Assembly: GCA_018715425.1 (NCBI GenBank)
Contig: DVLR01000179.1
Span: forward strand, 1-7,267
Length of the DNA: 7,267 bases
Reading direction: 5' to 3'
From: Candidatus Merdenecus merdavium
GTDB lineage: Bacteria > Bacillota > Clostridia > Lachnospirales > Lachnospiraceae
The notes under the pieces are model-generated. The model saw only the letters and a list, made by a program, of their open reading frames with translations. It ran no database searches and was not told the origin of the DNA. This document shows, piece after piece, positions 6,431 through 7,267 of the stretch; position 1 is the first letter of the stretch; each line of letters begins with the position of its first letter. The translations under genes were made by a program, and so were the position numbers.

Positions 6431-6466
6431 AAATCCAACTACATACTACGTAGGATGTTAGGTTTA
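6430..6466. promoter_or_regulatory. 37-bp imperfect dyad in the divergent promoter region (candidate operator)
   Basis: The core ACATACTACGTAGGATGT at 6441-6458 is an 18-bp palindrome with one mismatched pair, centred on CTACGTAG. Outer arms TAAAtCC (6430-6436) and GGTTTA (6461-6466) also match. No T-run follows, so it is not a terminator. It lies between the two candidate divergent promoters and near both predicted start sites. A regulator bound here, for example the FCD protein of the operon, could block both genes. The binding protein is an inference. Confidence 0.5.
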
Positions 6467-6494
6467 TCATGACATAAAGTAATGGATTTGTAAA
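6466..6494 (-). promoter_or_regulatory. Candidate promoter of the minus-strand operon
   Basis: On the minus strand, TTTACA (6494-6489, 5 of 6 to TTGACA) is followed after exactly 17 bp by CATGAT (6471-6466, 4 of 6 to TATAAT). Transcription would start near 6459, at the edge of the dyad core, with a leader of about 64 nt to the racemase-family ATG at 6395. The match is moderate, but the location is right for the first gene of the operon. Confidence 0.4.
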
Positions 6495-6556
6495 GATGGT
6501 AAAAGTGCACAATTTTTTTAAAAAGAATCATTCCATTGACAGATAAGGGAGAGAAA

Positions 6557-7267
6557 ATGAAGATAATCAAAGGATTTTTAAAGAAGTGTAGTATCCAAAA
6601 ACAAATTCAATTTTTGGTTATTATGGTGTCTGTAATATCAACGTTGGTTTTGGGAATTGGAAGTTTTTTGATGTTTAGATATACGATTGAGAAAAATTAT
6701 AAAGAGGATTTTCGCTATAATTTAGAAATATCAAACAACATTATGGATATTCAACTTGAAAATATTGTCATGCTCAGTCGTAACATCTTAACAAATAGTG
6801 ATGTAATGGATCTTTTAGAAGTTTCAAAGAATCAAGAAGGTAAATATTTTAACAGTGAACAAACCCATGAACTAGAAAAGGTACTTAGTAGCATGATGTA
6901 TCAAGACACCTATATGGCAGAAGTCGCCGTTATTGATCATAGCGGTAAGATCTATGGTTCTCATAAAAATTTAGGTGCAACGAGCTATAAAAAAAGAGAT
7001 GATATTTTAGAGACGGACTTTATTCAAAAAGCAAAAAGTGCAAAAGGAAAAGAGATTTTCTTTTCTGGAAATGTATTGGATACAGAGAAGAGTCCTTATA
7101 CCTTTTCTATGGTTAAGGAGTTAAGAAATCCTTTTGGACAGAATGAAATGGGGTTTCTTGTGATCAATATTAGAAAAAAGATCTTAGATACTTCCTTTGT
7201 TACTTTGAAAGGAAGTTATAAAAGTAATTCTTTTTTTATTCTAGGGAATGATCATTCTACAGCTTAC
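6557..7267 (+). CDS. N-terminal part of a membrane sensor, probably a YesM-like histidine kinase (cut by window end)
   Basis: The open frame runs 237 codons without a stop to the last base of the window, so only the N-terminus is seen. It has a short basic cytoplasmic start, one membrane helix at about residues 17-40, and then a long extracytoplasmic domain. The domain opens with a helical stretch of the style seen in sugar-sensing YesM-type kinases (about 42-90) and continues with alternating strands and helices resembling a Cache/PAS-like sensor (about 110-237). The HAMP, phosphoacceptor and ATPase parts would lie beyond the window, so kinase identity is inferred. A chemoreceptor or a membrane AraC-type regulator has a similar N-terminus. 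RBS AAGGGAG is at 6545-6551, 5 nt before the ATG. It is divergent from the operon and may sense its extracellular sugar; in related bacteria such genes often adjoin an AraC-type response regulator and ABC sugar transporter. Confidence 0.72.
   Translation, partial: MKIIKGFLKKCSIQKQIQFLVIMVSVISTLVLGIGSFLMFRYTIEKNYKEDFRYNLEISNNIMDIQLENIVMLSRNILTNSDVMDLLEVSKNQEGKYFNSEQTHELEKVLSSMMYQDTYMAEVAVIDHSGKIYGSHKNLGATSYKKRDDILETDFIQKAKSAKGKEIFFSGNVLDTEKSPYTFSMVKELRNPFGQNEMGFLVINIRKKILDTSFVTLKGSYKSNSFFILGNDHSTAY

Noticed and set aside
6396..6512. 39-residue N-terminal extension of the racemase-family frame
   Set aside because: It is hydrophobic and unlike the family, it would contain the strong RBS at 6404-6410, and MKIGLVYTST at 6395 is the normal family start.
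6536..6541. Perfect TTGACA on the plus strand before the sensor gene
   Set aside because: A -10 box at normal spacing would fall inside the coding start, and the sequence there (GAAGAT) does not match.
1..7267. Mobile elements, CRISPR arrays, tRNA or rRNA genes
   Set aside because: No transposase, terminal repeats, spaced direct repeats or RNA-gene signatures were seen on either strand.

Overview
The window looks like AT-rich DNA from a low-GC Gram-positive bacterium. Shine-Dalgarno sites are strong and close to AGGAGG, spacing is compact, and a YesM-like sensor kinase sits beside a carbohydrate gene cluster. A plant-polysaccharide-using clostridium (Lachnospiraceae type) fits best. That assignment is an inference from style and gene content, not from a marker gene.

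Layout. Positions 1-161 hold a candidate promoter and the leader of a small plus-strand gene (162-476) for a membrane-anchored protein of unknown function. Positions 477-628 are intergenic and contain a weak AU-rich hairpin and a strong, probably bidirectional terminator. From there to 6395, five genes all lie on the minus strand. In transcription order they are an Asp/Glu/hydantoin racemase-family protein (6395-5724), a GH127/DUF1680 glycoside hydrolase (5665-3674), an FCD-type (FadR subfamily) GntR regulator (3610-2891), a DUF1537 four-carbon acid-sugar kinase (2864-1413) and a BKACE/Kce-type beta-keto acid cleavage enzyme (1426-629). Gaps are 58, 63 and 26 bp, followed by a 14-bp overlap. 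One terminator follows the last gene, so a single operon is likely. A 161-bp divergent control region (6396-6556) separates the operon from a plus-strand gene that runs off the window at 7267 and encodes the N-terminus of a membrane sensor, most likely a YesM-like histidine kinase.

How the genes may work together (inference). The set suggests intracellular use of an imported acidic glycoside or acid sugar. The GH127 enzyme has no signal peptide and would cleave an imported oligosaccharide or glycoside. The racemase-family protein may change a stereocentre. The DUF1537 kinase would phosphorylate a tetronate-like acid. BKACE would cleave a beta-keto acid with acetyl-CoA. The FCD regulator would sense an acidic intermediate and control the operon, and the divergent sensor may respond to the extracellular sugar. 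The dehydrogenase, OtnC-type aldolase/decarboxylase or PdxA2 that usually accompany DUF1537 kinases are absent from the window. The pathway therefore does not match the described tetronate routes as far as can be seen here, although missing steps may lie outside the window.

Points most worth a second look are this gene combination, a Gln in place of the expected acid/base Glu in the GH127 protein, and a 37-bp imperfect dyad between the divergent promoters. I see no mobile elements, CRISPR arrays, tRNA or rRNA.
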